Shown: positions 47,901-57,580, counted from the first letter of the stretch. The stretch: 64,000 nucleotides of DNA from Paenibacillus sp. XY044 (GCF_002257645.1 NZ_NQMO01000008.1:1-64000); one strand, 5' to 3'. A program made the numbers and translations. Notes: generated by a model not told the origin, from the sequence alone.

Positions 47901-50345
47901 ATGAGTAACCAAGAGCAGGTTCAAGGCCAAGGCTACCGGCACACGGTGATTGAACCGAAATGGCAGAAGTATTGGGATGAGCATCACACATTCAAGACGA
48001 CCGAGGATCCTGCAAAGCCGAAATTTTACGCGCTGGATATGTTCCCGTACCCGTCCGGAGCCGGGCTTCATGTCGGCCATCCGGAAGGCTACACGGCGAC
48101 GGACATCGTCTCCCGCTTCAAGCGGATGAAGGGCTATAACGTGCTGCATCCGATGGGATGGGACGCATTCGGCCTGCCGGCGGAGCAGCATGCGATGGAT
48201 AAGGGCGAGCACCCGCGGGAAATCACGATCAAGAACATCAACACGTTCCGGCGTCAGATCAAGTCGCTCGGCTTCTCGTATGACTGGGACCGCGAGATCA
48301 GCACGACCGATCCGGAATATTATAAATGGACGCAGTGGATTTTTATCCAGCTGTACAAACGCGGCCTAGCTTATGTCGCTGAAGTGCCTGTGAACTGGTG
48401 TGAAGCGCTCGGGACCGTACTTGCCAACGAGGAAGTCATCGACGGCAAGAGCGAGCGCGGCGGCCATCCGGTCGTCCGCAAGCCGATGCGCCAATGGATT
48501 CTGAAAATTACGGAATATGCCGACCGGCTGCTGGAGGATCTGGATGAGCTTGATTGGAGCGAAAGCCTGAAGGATATGCAGCGTAACTGGATCGGCAGAT
48601 CGAAGGGCGCCGAAGTACAGTTCGAAATCGAAGGGCATGACGCCAAGCTGACGGTATTTACGACCCGGCCCGACACGCTGTTTGGCGCTACTTATTGCGT
48701 GCTCGCACCGGAACAGGAGCTGGTAGAGCGCATTACGACGCCTGAGCAGAAGGACGCGGTGAAGGCTTACCAGGAGCAGGCAGCCCGCAAGAGCGATCTG
48801 GAGCGTACCGACCTGGCCAAAGACAAAACCGGTGTGTTTACCGGAGCTTATGCCGTCAATCCGGTGAACGGCGAGAAGCTGCCGATCTGGATTGCGGATT
48901 ACGTGCTGGCAGGTTACGGAACCGGAGCCATTATGGCCGTGCCGGGGCATGATTCCCGCGACTGGGAATTCGCCAAGAAATTCGGCCTGAATATCGTGGA
49001 AGTAGTCCAAGGCGGAAATGTGCAGGAGGAAGCTTATACCGGGGACGGGGAGCATGTGAATTCGGGTCTGCTGAACGGATTCCACACCGAAGAAGCCATC
49101 GCCAAAATGATCACGTGGCTTGAAGAGAACGGCAAAGGCCAGGGCAAGGTAACCTATCGTCTGCGCGATTGGCTGTTCAGCCGCCAGCGCTATTGGGGCG
49201 AGCCGATTCCGATTCTGCACCTGGAGGACGGCACGATGAAGACCGTTCCGGAGGATCAGCTTCCGCTGCTGCTGCCGGATGTCGATCAGATCAAGCCATC
49301 GGGTACTGGGGAGTCGCCGCTGGCCAACGTCACCGACTGGGTGGAGACAATTGATCCCGAAACGGGCATGAAAGCCCGCCGCGAGACCAATACGATGCCG
49401 CAATGGGCCGGCAGCTGCTGGTACTACCTGCGCTACATCGATCCGCATAATTCGGATGAGCTGTGCTCGAGGGAGAAGCAGGAGGCTTGGCTGCCTGTAG
49501 ATCTGTACATCGGCGGAGCCGAGCATGCGGTGCTTCACTTGCTGTACGCCCGTTTCTGGCACAAATTCCTGTACGACCTCGGTGTCGTTACGACCAAAGA
49601 ACCATTCCAGAAGCTGATTAACCAAGGCATGATCCTGGGAACGAACAATGAGAAAATGAGTAAATCGCGAGGCAACGTCATTAACCCGGACGAAATCGTA
49701 GAGCAGTACGGTGCCGACACGCTGCGCGTATACGAAATGTTTATGGGGCCGCTGGAAGCGACCAAACCTTGGAACGAGAACGGCGTGGAAGGCGCGCACC
49801 GCTTCCTGTCCCGCGTATGGCGCCTGATCGTCAGCGAGGACGGCAGCCTCAGCAGCAAAATTACGGATGACGACTGCAGCGACGAATTCAAGCGGACATG
49901 GCATAAGACGATCAAAAAAGTGACCGACGATCTGGAAAACATGCGCTTCAACACCGCGATCAGCCAGCTGATGATTTTCATCAACGACGCCTACAAGGCG
50001 GATGCGCTGCCGCGTCTGGCGATCGACAACTTTGTGCAGCTGCTGTCGCCGCTCGCTCCGCACATCGCTGAAGAGCTTTGGGAGCGTCTGGGCCATCAGG
50101 ATAGCATCACTTACGTGCCATGGCCGGCTTATGACGAATCCTGGACCGTGGAATCGGAAGTGGAAATCGTCATTCAGGTTAACGGAAAAATCGTTCAGCG
50201 TACGATGATCGCCAAGGACATGAGCCAGGAAGCCATGCAGGCACACGCGATGTCGCTGCAAAACGTACAGCAGGCCATTGACGGCAAAACCGTACGCAAA
50301 GTCATCGCGGTACCTGGCAAGCTGGTGAACATCGTCGCCAACTAA
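47901..50345 (+). CDS. leuS: Leucyl-tRNA synthetase
   Basis: An 814-residue class I synthetase charging tRNA-Leu. The HIGH motif is H-V-G-H near residue 55, the editing domain follows (T-T-R-P-D-T-L-F-G near 250), and K-M-S-K-S near 577 is the second signature. AGGAGG at 47886-47891 is 9 nt before ATG 47901 and only 3 nt before the in-frame ATG at 47895, so the second is preferred. Regulated by the leucine T-box upstream. Its TAA overlaps the stop of convergent comER. Confidence 0.97.
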   Translation: MSNQEQVQGQGYRHTVIEPKWQKYWDEHHTFKTTEDPAKPKFYALDMFPYPSGAGLHVGHPEGYTATDIVSRFKRMKGYNVLHPMGWDAFGLPAEQHAMDKGEHPREITIKNINTFRRQIKSLGFSYDWDREISTTDPEYYKWTQWIFIQLYKRGLAYVAEVPVNWCEALGTVLANEEVIDGKSERGGHPVVRKPMRQWILKITEYADRLLEDLDELDWSESLKDMQRNWIGRSKGAEVQFEIEGHDAKLTVFTTRPDTLFGATYCVLAPEQELVERITTPEQKDAVKAYQEQAARKSDLERTDLAKDKTGVFTGAYAVNPVNGEKLPIWIADYVLAGYGTGAIMAVPGHDSRDWEFAKKFGLNIVEVVQGGNVQEEAYTGDGEHVNSGLLNGFHTEEAIAKMITWLEENGKGQGKVTYRLRDWLFSRQRYWGEPIPILHLEDGTMKTVPEDQLPLLLPDVDQIKPSGTGESPLANVTDWVETIDPETGMKARRETNTMPQWAGSCWYYLRYIDPHNSDELCSREKQEAWLPVDLYIGGAEHAVLHLLYARFWHKFLYDLGVVTTKEPFQKLINQGMILGTNNEKMSKSRGNVINPDEIVEQYGADTLRVYEMFMGPLEATKPWNENGVEGAHRFLSRVWRLIVSEDGSLSSKITDDDCSDEFKRTWHKTIKKVTDDLENMRFNTAISQLMIFINDAYKADALPRLAIDNFVQLLSPLAPHIAEELWERLGHQDSITYVPWPAYDESWTVESEVEIVIQVNGKIVQRTMIAKDMSQEAMQAHAMSLQNVQQAIDGKTVRKVIAVPGKLVNIVAN

Positions 50346-51175
50346 TCGGCAGCGGAGCCGCCGAACTGCGTGTCACATTTTTCGAGGTCTTCCTCGTATT
50401 TGCCGTGGGTTGTGGCGATCAGCTGGTGAAAGACGCCAGTTAAACTGCGGTCCAGCAGGGCAAGCGCCTCGGCGGTAATCCCGCCGGGAACGGCTACCCG
50501 CTGCTGCAGTTCTTGTGGCGTAAAGCCTCCCTGCGTCAGCAGTTTGCCTGTGCCGAGCAGCATTTCCCCGGCGATCCACGTCAGTTCACCGCGGTCCATG
50601 CCGGTCGTTTCAGCGGCAGCGTTGATCCACTGATCCAGAAAAAAGCTTAAAAAGGCTGGCCCACAGCTGGAGAAATCCGATGTAATCCTTACAAAGGATT
50701 CATCGATTAGGATGGGCTTGCTGATGGGAGACAGGAGATGCTCTATGAGCTGCCTGTCTTCCTCTTTTATCCGGCTGCCATACATACATAGACAAGCGCC
50801 GCTCTGAACGCGGTGGGCAACACTCGGAATAATTTTAGCAACTTTACAGCACAAAGCAGACTCCAGGTGATGGATCTGCACCGGACTCGTAATGGATACT
50901 ACGATTTGATCGGGCCGAAGCGAGTTCCCGATTTCATCCAGAATCGTTTTAAATTGAAGCGGCTTCACGCACAAGAAGATCAGATCGCTGTTTTGCGCAG
51001 TTTCCGCGTTACTAGTACATACATGAAGCCCGGGGTGTCGCTGCTGGAGCCGGATAACCTTCTCGGGGGTGCGGTTGCTGGCATACACCTGGCTTGGCGC
51101 GAGCGAACCCGAATCAATCAGGGCCTCAAGCAGCAGGCTTCCCATGCTGCCGGTTCCGATAAATCCTACCTTCAC
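50342..51175 (-). CDS. comER: Pyrroline-5-carboxylate-reductase-like protein ComER
   Basis: A 277-residue ProC-family protein: G-F-I-G-T-G-S-M-G-S near the start binds NADP, and the C-terminal T-W-I-A-G-E-M-L-L-G-T-G-K-L is the ProC dimer helix. Position opposite and upstream of comEA identifies ComER. In Bacillus it is not needed for competence; in some species it affects sporulation and biofilm. Its TAG complement (CTA 50342-50344) overlaps the leuS TAA. Confidence 0.92.
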   Translation of the reverse strand: MKVGFIGTGSMGSLLLEALIDSGSLAPSQVYASNRTPEKVIRLQQRHPGLHVCTSNAETAQNSDLIFLCVKPLQFKTILDEIGNSLRPDQIVVSITSPVQIHHLESALCCKVAKIIPSVAHRVQSGACLCMYGSRIKEEDRQLIEHLLSPISKPILIDESFVRITSDFSSCGPAFLSFFLDQWINAAAETTGMDRGELTWIAGEMLLGTGKLLTQGGFTPQELQQRVAVPGGITAEALALLDRSLTGVFHQLIATTHGKYEEDLEKCDTQFGGSAAD

Positions 51176-51296
51176 TTAGGTTCCCTCCTTTCGTGCTTCG
51201 CAGTAACGACATCATCGTTCCCATTAGTGTATGCATTAGAACTTGGCCCGCATGACGGCTATTTCATCATATATCGTCTAATTTCGCTTTAATCTT

Positions 51297-51310
51297 ATGC
51301 AGTACTGCAT
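51297..51310. promoter_or_regulatory. Perfect palindrome in the comER-comEA intergenic region
   Basis: ATGCAGTACTGCAT is a 14-bp perfect palindrome between the divergent starts. A ComK box (AAAA-N5-TTTT pairs) is not evident. Function unknown. Confidence 0.3.
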
Positions 51311-51356
51311 CTATGAACCGACATCGAGTCATTTCATAGAAACGGGGTGTCATTTT

Positions 51357-51947
51357 ATGAAAAGAATATCGGCAGTCGCCAGCGTCGTTTGTGCCGTGCT
51401 GGGAAGCGGGGCCATCCTGCTGTCGGGAGTTCATACAAGCAGCGGGATGGAGCAGTGGCAGCCGCTCAACGGCAGGGTGGAAAGCGTGCTGAGCGAACAA
51501 GCGGGAGAACCGCCTACAGATGCAGCGAGAACGGGCGAGAAACAAAAGCAGGAGCAGGCTTCAAAGCAGGACGTCAAACAGGATGCCGAGCAGCAATCCG
51601 TAACATTGGGATCCGCACAGCAAGGAAAGGATGATATCCAAAATACGGTATCAGAAAAAGCGCAGAATCCGGGGACTGCAGTTTCGCCGGGCCAGGAGGT
51701 AATCGAAAAGTCCGATCCTGCTCAACATGCGGCGAATGCTGAATCTGGGCAGGTCAAAAAGATCAACGTCAATACCGCCGGCCTGTCGGAGCTGACCGGT
51801 CTGCCGGGGATCGGCGAGGCCAAGGCCAAAGCCATCCTGGAATACCGCGACCAGCACGGACCGTTCAAATCCGTCGCGGATTTGGACAAGGTCAAAGGAA
51901 TCGGTCCCAAAATGCTTGAAAAAATGAAGCCGTACATAGAGCTGTAG
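51357..51947 (+). CDS. comEA: Competence DNA receptor ComEA
   Basis: A 196-residue membrane-anchored DNA-binding protein of the competence pseudopilus system. An N-terminal membrane helix (about residues 5-25), a Gln/Lys-rich disordered linker (30-130), and a C-terminal helix-hairpin-helix pair (I-N-V-N-T-A-G-L-S-E-L near 138; L-P-G-I-G-E-A-K-A; V-K-G-I-G-P-K-M-L). The linker carries several K-Q-D-like repeats. GGGGTG precedes ATG 51357; an in-frame ATG at 51297 lacks a site and would bury the helix. Confidence 0.94.
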   Translation: MKRISAVASVVCAVLGSGAILLSGVHTSSGMEQWQPLNGRVESVLSEQAGEPPTDAARTGEKQKQEQASKQDVKQDAEQQSVTLGSAQQGKDDIQNTVSEKAQNPGTAVSPGQEVIEKSDPAQHAANAESGQVKKINVNTAGLSELTGLPGIGEAKAKAILEYRDQHGPFKSVADLDKVKGIGPKMLEKMKPYIEL

Positions 51948-52001
51948 GCCGTAAATATGCTACAATGTGTACACATTCTACGGAAATCAGGTGATGGATT
52001 C

Positions 52002-52520
52002 ATGACGGTTGATACCCGGAAAGACTGGGATACTTACTTTATGGATATTGCATACATGGTATCGACGCGTTCCCGCTGTTCACGGCGCCATGTCGGAGCG
52101 GTGCTCGTTCAAGGGAAGAAGCTGCTCGGCACCGCGTATAACGGAGCGCCGATGGGCGTGCCGGACTGCTCGGAAGCGGGTTGTATGATCGCAGAGGAGT
52201 ATGAGCTTGTGGATGTGGACGGAAAGAAGGAAATGGTGAAAAAGCAGCGCTGCGTCCGGACGATTCATGCCGAGCAAAACCTGCTGCTGTTCACCGACCG
52301 CATCGACCGGGAAGGCAGCTCAGTCTATGTTACGGACGAGCCGTGCTGGACCTGTGCCAATATGCTGGCGAACAGCGGAGTTACCGAGATCGTGTATCAC
52401 CGCCCGTATCCTAAGGATACGGAAAAGGTCACGGAGATGATGCGCCAGAAGGGCATTACCTTCCGCAGGCTGCCCGCCTATGAGCCGCCTCGGGAAACGG
52501 TGATGACGGTGGCGGATTAG
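52002..52520 (+). CDS. comEB: dCMP deaminase family protein ComEB
   Basis: A 172-residue zinc deaminase: T-I-H-A-E-Q-N carries the zinc His and catalytic Glu, and E-P-C-W-T-C the two zinc cysteines. It converts dCMP to dUMP; it lies in the comE operon though dispensable for DNA uptake in B. subtilis. AGGTGATGG precedes ATG 52002. Confidence 0.95.
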   Translation: MTVDTRKDWDTYFMDIAYMVSTRSRCSRRHVGAVLVQGKKLLGTAYNGAPMGVPDCSEAGCMIAEEYELVDVDGKKEMVKKQRCVRTIHAEQNLLLFTDRIDREGSSVYVTDEPCWTCANMLANSGVTEIVYHRPYPKDTEKVTEMMRQKGITFRRLPAYEPPRETVMTVAD

Positions 52521-52602
52521 GAAGCGGCGGAACTGGCGGAACTGGCTGAACATATGGAAACAGGCTTACACGGAAATTTGGAATAACCGATGATTAGGGG
52601 AA

Positions 52603-52646
52603 GGACCTCTGTCCGCAGCATGGCTGCCGGCAGGGGTCTTTTTTTG
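52603..52646 (+). terminator. Hairpin terminator between comEB and comEC
   Basis: GACCTCTGTC pairs with GGCAGGGGTC, with an inner GCAGC-ATG-GCTGC stem, followed by TTTTTTT. It would lower or separate comEC transcription from comEB. Confidence 0.85.
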
Positions 52647-52722
52647 TGTCCGGAAGAGGGGCGCAGGCAGAGTGCAGCACGAGTAACAACAGACGCATAA
52701 AAAAGGAAGGGAAGTGCTTTTT

Positions 52723-55422
52723 ATGAAACAAAGACCGTTGATCGTGTTCACGGTGAGCTGGATCGCCGGAAGCAGCGCGGCCTATGCCTGCTCAGGTTCA
52801 CAACTGCTGCTCCTGTTCGCAGGAGCATCGCTGCTGCTGGCAGCTCTAGGTATGATCGAGCGGAGTTTCCTCCGAACCGTGATCATTGTCTGGTGTGCTT
52901 TAGCGCTGTCGGGAGCTTATTGGGAGCTGCAGGAAGCCGCAAATGTATCCAAGCTCCCCGAAGCTCTCCATGCGGCGAGTGCTGCCCAATTGGACGGAAG
53001 CATCGTCCAAATGACAGGCACAGTCGCCTCCGCCGTCGAGGTCGACGGCGACCGTGCTGATTTTGTCATGAGCGTTCGCCAAGCGGTGCCGGTCAGCAGC
53101 ACGGCGTCTGGCGGCGGATCCAATCGGTTGGTCGGTGGGACGAGCGCGGGCCGCGAAAGGACGGTATCCGAAAAGGCCATGGTGCAGGTCAAGCTAAAAA
53201 GCCGGCAGGAGCAGGAAGCAGCCCGGCAATGGCAGCGGGGGGACCGGGTCCGAATTTCCGGCAGCCTGGAGCAGCCGCAGACCGCCCGAAACTTCGGCGG
53301 CTTCGATTACCGGCACTACCTGGTGACCCAGAAAATTCACTGGTTGTTCAAAGCCACCGGTGCCTCCAATGTGCAGTGTTCGCCTCCGACCGGCTTCGGC
53401 ATGGCGCTTCTTCTGCGCTGGAACGATCAGGCCAGAAGCAGCCTGAGCGGGATGATTGACCGGATTTTCAAGGAACCCCATGCCGGTTATATGAAGGGGC
53501 TGATCATCGGGCTTCAAGACGACTTGGACCCCGAAACCTACGCGCAGTTCTCGCAGCTGGGGCTGACCCATATTCTGGCGATCTCGGGCATGCACGTCGC
53601 CGTATATGTGGGGTGCTTGCTTTATCTCTTTTCCTTGCTTCGCCTGTCCCGTGAAAAGTCGCTGCTGCTGGTTATGCTGCTCGTGCCCCTGTACGTTCTT
53701 CTGTCAGGTGTAAGTCCGTCCGTCGTGCGGGCGGGGATCATGAGCATGATCGGACTGTATGCAGCCAGGAAGGGGATGCTGAAGGACGGACTGAACATCC
53801 TCAGCGCGGCGGCGCTGCTCATGCTGCTGTGGAATCCATATTACCTGCTGAGCGTGAGCTTCCAGCTGTCCTTTCTCGTGACGGCCGGTCTGATGATCTA
53901 TGTTCCCTTGATACATCCGCTGCTATCCTTTCTGCCTTCCAAAATCGCCGGTGCGGTCGGCGTAACGCTCATTGCCCAGCTCGTGTCCTTTCCGCTGACG
54001 ATCTATTATTTCAATCAGTTCTCCTTATTGTCGTTTGCAGCCAATTTCGTGCTCGTTCCCTTCATTACCTTTCTCGTTCTACCCGTGGGGACGGCGGCGC
54101 TACTCATCGGCTCGTTATGGCTGTCCGCGGGCAAGTTAATGGCGGCGGCAGCCGAGTGGCTGGACGATCTGTCTTTCTGGCTGGTGAAGTGGATGAACGG
54201 GTATCCGCAGTTCGTGACGATATGGAAGTCACCTTCGGCGGTTTGGATCGCTTCCTATTTTATAGCGCTGTATGGGCTGCTCTATTTCGGCAGACGGTGG
54301 TCGCTCAGCCGGCGGCAGATTGCAGCGGAGCCGGACGCGACCGTGCCGCTGGGTGTGCTTCCTGCTGCCCGCCGCACGGCAGCAGCCCTGCCGCCCCGGA
54401 CGAAAGCCCGGCTTGCCGCCGGAGCTCTCGGGGCACTATGCGTGCTGATCGTCCTTCTGTATTCGGGATACCAGCCGGAGCGCTTCCACGGGGCAGGAGC
54501 GGTACAGGTGCTCGACGTGGGTCAGGGCGACAGCATTTTGATCACGACTCCGCAAGGAAAGCACCTTCTGGTCGACGGGGGCGGAACCGTCAGCTTCCGC
54601 AAGGCGGAGGACGGATGGAAGGATCGGAAGCAGCCTTTTGAGGTCGGCGCTAAGGTGCTGGTTCCATTATTAAAGAAGCGGGGAATCCATGAGCTGGACG
54701 CGGTCATCGTGTCGCACGGGGACCAGGATCATGCCGGAGGCATGCAGGCGGTGCTGGAACAGATTCCCGTTAGGGCGTTTCTGTTTAATGGGACGCTGGC
54801 CGGCACGGCTGCCTTCGATCGGCTGATGTCCACTGCCGTGGACAAAGATATTCCTATTTATGCCATTCACCAAGGCATGGATTATGACCCAGACAAGCGG
54901 ACGCATCTGGCTTTTCTTGGCCCGATCCTGTCGCAAGACGATCAGGAGGCGCTGTCTGTCGTCAAGGACCAGAACCACGACTCGGTCGTGTTTCTGCTCG
55001 AAATGAACGGGGGCCGCTTCCTCTTCACCGGAGATATGGACAAGTCATCCGAGGGGGAGATCCTTGAGGCGATGAATTCCGGCCGGCTCGGGAAGGCAGT
55101 TTCGGAAAATGAGCAAACCGGGGGTCATTCGGCAATGCAGACTACAGGCGAACAGCTGGATGCACCCGTGGATGTGATCAAAATCGCACATCATGGCAGC
55201 AAGACAGCGAGTTCGGCGGATTGGCTGAACCGATGGAAGCCCGCTGCAGCCGTTATTTCGGCCGGTGTGAACAATCTGTACGGGCATCCGCATGCGGATG
55301 TGCTGCAGCGGATTTCCGAGGAAGGCGCGGCCGTTTACAGGACTGATCTGCAGGGGGAAATCCAATTTTCGGTAAAAACCGGCGAAATTCGTGTCAGAAC
55401 CAAGCTGATAACAAAATCGTAA
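52723..55422 (+). CDS. comEC: DNA uptake channel ComEC/Rec2
   Basis: An 899-residue polytopic membrane protein that moves single-stranded DNA into the cytosol. N-terminal OB-like domain (DUF4131) around residues 60-200, competence domain with many helices (about 225-500, including L-A-I-S-G-M-H-V near 289), and a C-terminal metallo-beta-lactamase domain (V-L-D-V-G-Q-G-D-S-I near 600; S-H-G-D-Q-D-H-A-G-G near 667; H-H-G-S-K-T near 825). The GTG at 52714, in frame and 6 nt after AAGGA, is a possible alternative start; ATG 52723 has AGGGA at 10 nt. A terminator upstream suggests its own promoter. Confidence 0.95.
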   Translation: MKQRPLIVFTVSWIAGSSAAYACSGSQLLLLFAGASLLLAALGMIERSFLRTVIIVWCALALSGAYWELQEAANVSKLPEALHAASAAQLDGSIVQMTGTVASAVEVDGDRADFVMSVRQAVPVSSTASGGGSNRLVGGTSAGRERTVSEKAMVQVKLKSRQEQEAARQWQRGDRVRISGSLEQPQTARNFGGFDYRHYLVTQKIHWLFKATGASNVQCSPPTGFGMALLLRWNDQARSSLSGMIDRIFKEPHAGYMKGLIIGLQDDLDPETYAQFSQLGLTHILAISGMHVAVYVGCLLYLFSLLRLSREKSLLLVMLLVPLYVLLSGVSPSVVRAGIMSMIGLYAARKGMLKDGLNILSAAALLMLLWNPYYLLSVSFQLSFLVTAGLMIYVPLIHPLLSFLPSKIAGAVGVTLIAQLVSFPLTIYYFNQFSLLSFAANFVLVPFITFLVLPVGTAALLIGSLWLSAGKLMAAAAEWLDDLSFWLVKWMNGYPQFVTIWKSPSAVWIASYFIALYGLLYFGRRWSLSRRQIAAEPDATVPLGVLPAARRTAAALPPRTKARLAAGALGALCVLIVLLYSGYQPERFHGAGAVQVLDVGQGDSILITTPQGKHLLVDGGGTVSFRKAEDGWKDRKQPFEVGAKVLVPLLKKRGIHELDAVIVSHGDQDHAGGMQAVLEQIPVRAFLFNGTLAGTAAFDRLMSTAVDKDIPIYAIHQGMDYDPDKRTHLAFLGPILSQDDQEALSVVKDQNHDSVVFLLEMNGGRFLFTGDMDKSSEGEILEAMNSGRLGKAVSENEQTGGHSAMQTTGEQLDAPVDVIKIAHHGSKTASSADWLNRWKPAAAVISAGVNNLYGHPHADVLQRISEEGAAVYRTDLQGEIQFSVKTGEIRVRTKLITKS

Positions 55423-55728
55423 TGATTTGTCTATAAAAAACACTTAGAATGATGAAGTTGGACGCAGAATCTTCAGGTGACTCCGCCTCTGGAATTTGGT
55501 ATTCTTAATTGTGGTTTTCATTGGCAGACTGGAGTAAGTACGGTGGTGTCACCTTTGATGTACATACCTACCGCATTTTTACGGGACGCTGATTTTACAA
55601 ACGATTGCGGGTGGATTTAAGCAGAGGAATAACCGCTATCGGTTGAAGGTTATATCCGGTTTTTTAAGGAATGGCAAGCACTCCCGGGGCCTGCCTTTTC
55701 AGCAACTTTAAAAATGTGGTTACAAATT
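55423..55728. other. Intergenic region between comEC and the ECF sigma gene; no gene seen
   Basis: No protein-like frame with a ribosome site is visible. A short hairpin-like stretch (AACCGCTATCGG...CCGGTTTTTT, about 55630-55665) could terminate comEC transcription. Confidence 0.4.
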
Positions 55729-55756
55729 GCAACAATTTGCTGGTCTTACACGTCTG
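55729..55756 (+). promoter_or_regulatory. Candidate ECF-sigma autoregulatory promoter
   Basis: TGCAAC at 55729-55734 and CGTCT at 55752-55756 with 17 bp between them fit the AAC/CGTC pattern of Bacillus ECF promoters. ECF genes are commonly autoregulated. It lies 28 bp before the GTG start. Confidence 0.45.
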
Positions 55757-55784
55757 TAAGATTGCAGGGAGAGGGGGATCCTTT

Positions 55785-56333
55785 GTGGTAGAGCAGGGAC
55801 TCATCAGAGCCGCTCAATCGGGCGATCGCGACGCTCTAATCACCCTATTAAGAGAAATTGAACAACATGTTTACAGGACAGCTTTTTATATTCTGAATAA
55901 TGAGCAGGATGCGCTCGACGCTTCCCAGGAAGCACTGATTCGGATTTATACCAAAATCGATTCCTATGAAGAGAAGGCACAGTTTAAAACGTGGATACAG
56001 CGGATCGTCACGAACATCTGTATCGACAAGTTTCGGCGGACGAAACCTACGGTATCGATCGACGAACATGAGCTCGTTTTTCAGGACAAACAGAACGTTG
56101 AGAAAGAGGTATTATCTTCTTATTTGGCCCAGGACATCCAGGAGGCCATTGATCAACTGCCGGAGCATCACCGAACTGTTATCGTCCTTAGATATTTGCA
56201 GGATTTCTCCTACAATGAAATCGCTGACTGTCTCAACCTGCCGCTGAATACGGTGAAATCCTACTTATTCAGGGCCAGACAGCAGCTGCAGAACATGCTC
56301 CAAGAGCATCAGAAAGGTGGTGTATCAGGATGA
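55785..56333 (+). CDS. ECF RNA polymerase sigma factor (SigW-like)
   Basis: A 182-residue sigma-70 family factor with region 2 (D-A-L-D-A-S-Q-E-A-L-I-R-I-Y, near residue 44) and region 4 (L-P-E-H-H-R-T-V-I-V-L-R-Y, then S-Y-N-E-I-A-D-C-L-N-L-P-L-N-T-V-K-S-Y-L near 140). GTG 55785 has AGGGGG 8 nt upstream. Coupled by a 4-bp overlap to an anti-sigma factor. The stimulus is probably envelope stress, by analogy with SigW. Confidence 0.92.
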   Translation: MVEQGLIRAAQSGDRDALITLLREIEQHVYRTAFYILNNEQDALDASQEALIRIYTKIDSYEEKAQFKTWIQRIVTNICIDKFRRTKPTVSIDEHELVFQDKQNVEKEVLSSYLAQDIQEAIDQLPEHHRTVIVLRYLQDFSYNEIADCLNLPLNTVKSYLFRARQQLQNMLQEHQKGGVSG

Positions 56334-57580
56334 AGTGTCCAGAGGTGGTGGAGTGGATGCACCGGTACTTGGATTACGACTTGGACGAAGATGAAACCGT
56401 CAAGCTCTATGAACATTTGAAGACATGTCCTGAGTGTGCGGATACCTTTCGCCTGCTGAAATCGTTGTCCAGAGACCTCGAAGATTTGCCGAAAGTAACG
56501 CCTAAATTCAGTCTCGTCGATGCCATCATGCCTCAGCTGGATGCCATCGATCAGGCGCGCCACGAGAAGAGCGCTTCGCTCGAAGAAATTTCTGCGCCGG
56601 CGGAGATGGTACCCGTTCCGTCCCGTCCGGCCCGCAAGGGCAACTTCTGGAATACGGTAGCCGGACGTACGGCGCTTGGGGGCGCGGCGGCTGTAGTTAT
56701 TCTTGGGGTGGCGGTGCTGAACTATAATCCGAAGCAATTGTCTACGGCGGAAGAACCGCCCGTCAAGAACGCGGCGTCGAACGAGGCCAGCAGCATGGAC
56801 GCGGCGGCGACCTCAAGCTCAGAACAATCCAAGAGCAATATGGTTGAACAAGAAGCAGGTTCTTCCGAGCCCGCGCAGGACTCTTCGGAGCATACGCCGG
56901 CATCTTCGGATCCGCCGCAGCTTAGCGAGAGCCAAGACGGCAGCAGTGACGCTGCGGCGAGCGGCAAGGCGGCCGGCCAGGAGGCCCAAACCTACGCGCA
57001 GCAGCAGGACTCGTCCAAAGTTCCAGCCCAGGATGCGGAGGTCAGCCGGAAAGCGGACACCGGCGGCCAGGACAATGCCGGAGGCAGCGATTCCGCTGAC
57101 AAGAGCGGCACCAATCAGGAAGGGGATGGCGGCCAGGCTGCCCTAAGCACGCCTGCCAACAACACGGAGAGCACTCCTCCACAGGGGGATGAGGTCCAGA
57201 AGGACATCGCTTCTCCGGATGGTGACGGCGGTCAGGCGGCGGATAGCACCAACACCGATCCTGAGGTTAACGGATCTCAAGAAAGCGACGCGTCGGGGCA
57301 AATGGGCATTACAGCCATTAAGCCTAAAGCAGATTCGAACAAGTTGTATTCTCCCGACGGCCAGTATGCGGCTTCCGTCGAAAACAAAAAGCTGGTCATC
57401 TATAACGTAACTTCGGATGGTAGCTCCAAGCAAGTGAGTACCCTTGATCTGCCGGGAACGTGGGTATCGGGCGTATGGTCTGCGGACAGCACCGTGTTTA
57501 CGTACCAGACCACGGATGCCAGCGGTGCGACGGTAAGCCAGACGTATCAAGTGGGCAAACAGGACAGCTCCACGCCGTAA
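56330..57580 (+). CDS. Zinc-finger anti-sigma factor with extracellular sensor-like tail
   Basis: A 416-residue membrane anti-sigma factor. Cytosolic ZAS domain: Cys3 ... H-L-K-T-C-P-E-C (H-x3-C-x2-C) near residues 29-36, as in RsiW. One membrane helix at about residues 108-127. A very long Ser/Ala/Gln/Asp-rich extracellular linker (140-330), then a C-terminal globular part (L-Y-S-P-D-G-Q-Y-A-A-S-V and W-S-A-D-S-T-V-F-T-Y) that looks like one or two beta-propeller blades. It should hold the sigma factor inactive until regulated proteolysis. Twice the length of RsiW. Confidence 0.88.
   Translation: MKCPEVVEWMHRYLDYDLDEDETVKLYEHLKTCPECADTFRLLKSLSRDLEDLPKVTPKFSLVDAIMPQLDAIDQARHEKSASLEEISAPAEMVPVPSRPARKGNFWNTVAGRTALGGAAAVVILGVAVLNYNPKQLSTAEEPPVKNAASNEASSMDAAATSSSEQSKSNMVEQEAGSSEPAQDSSEHTPASSDPPQLSESQDGSSDAAASGKAAGQEAQTYAQQQDSSKVPAQDAEVSRKADTGGQDNAGGSDSADKSGTNQEGDGGQAALSTPANNTESTPPQGDEVQKDIASPDGDGGQAADSTNTDPEVNGSQESDASGQMGITAIKPKADSNKLYSPDGQYAASVENKKLVIYNVTSDGSSKQVSTLDLPGTWVSGVWSADSTVFTYQTTDASGATVSQTYQVGKQDSSTP

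Noticed and set aside
48366..50261. A 631-codon minus-strand open frame
   Set aside because: Antisense to leuS, His/Arg-rich, no ribosome site; shadow of a well-conserved gene.
52526..52551. Tandem 9-mers GGCGGAACT, GGCGGAACT, GGCTGAACA after comEB
   Set aside because: Only two and a half units, probably slippage; no sign of function.
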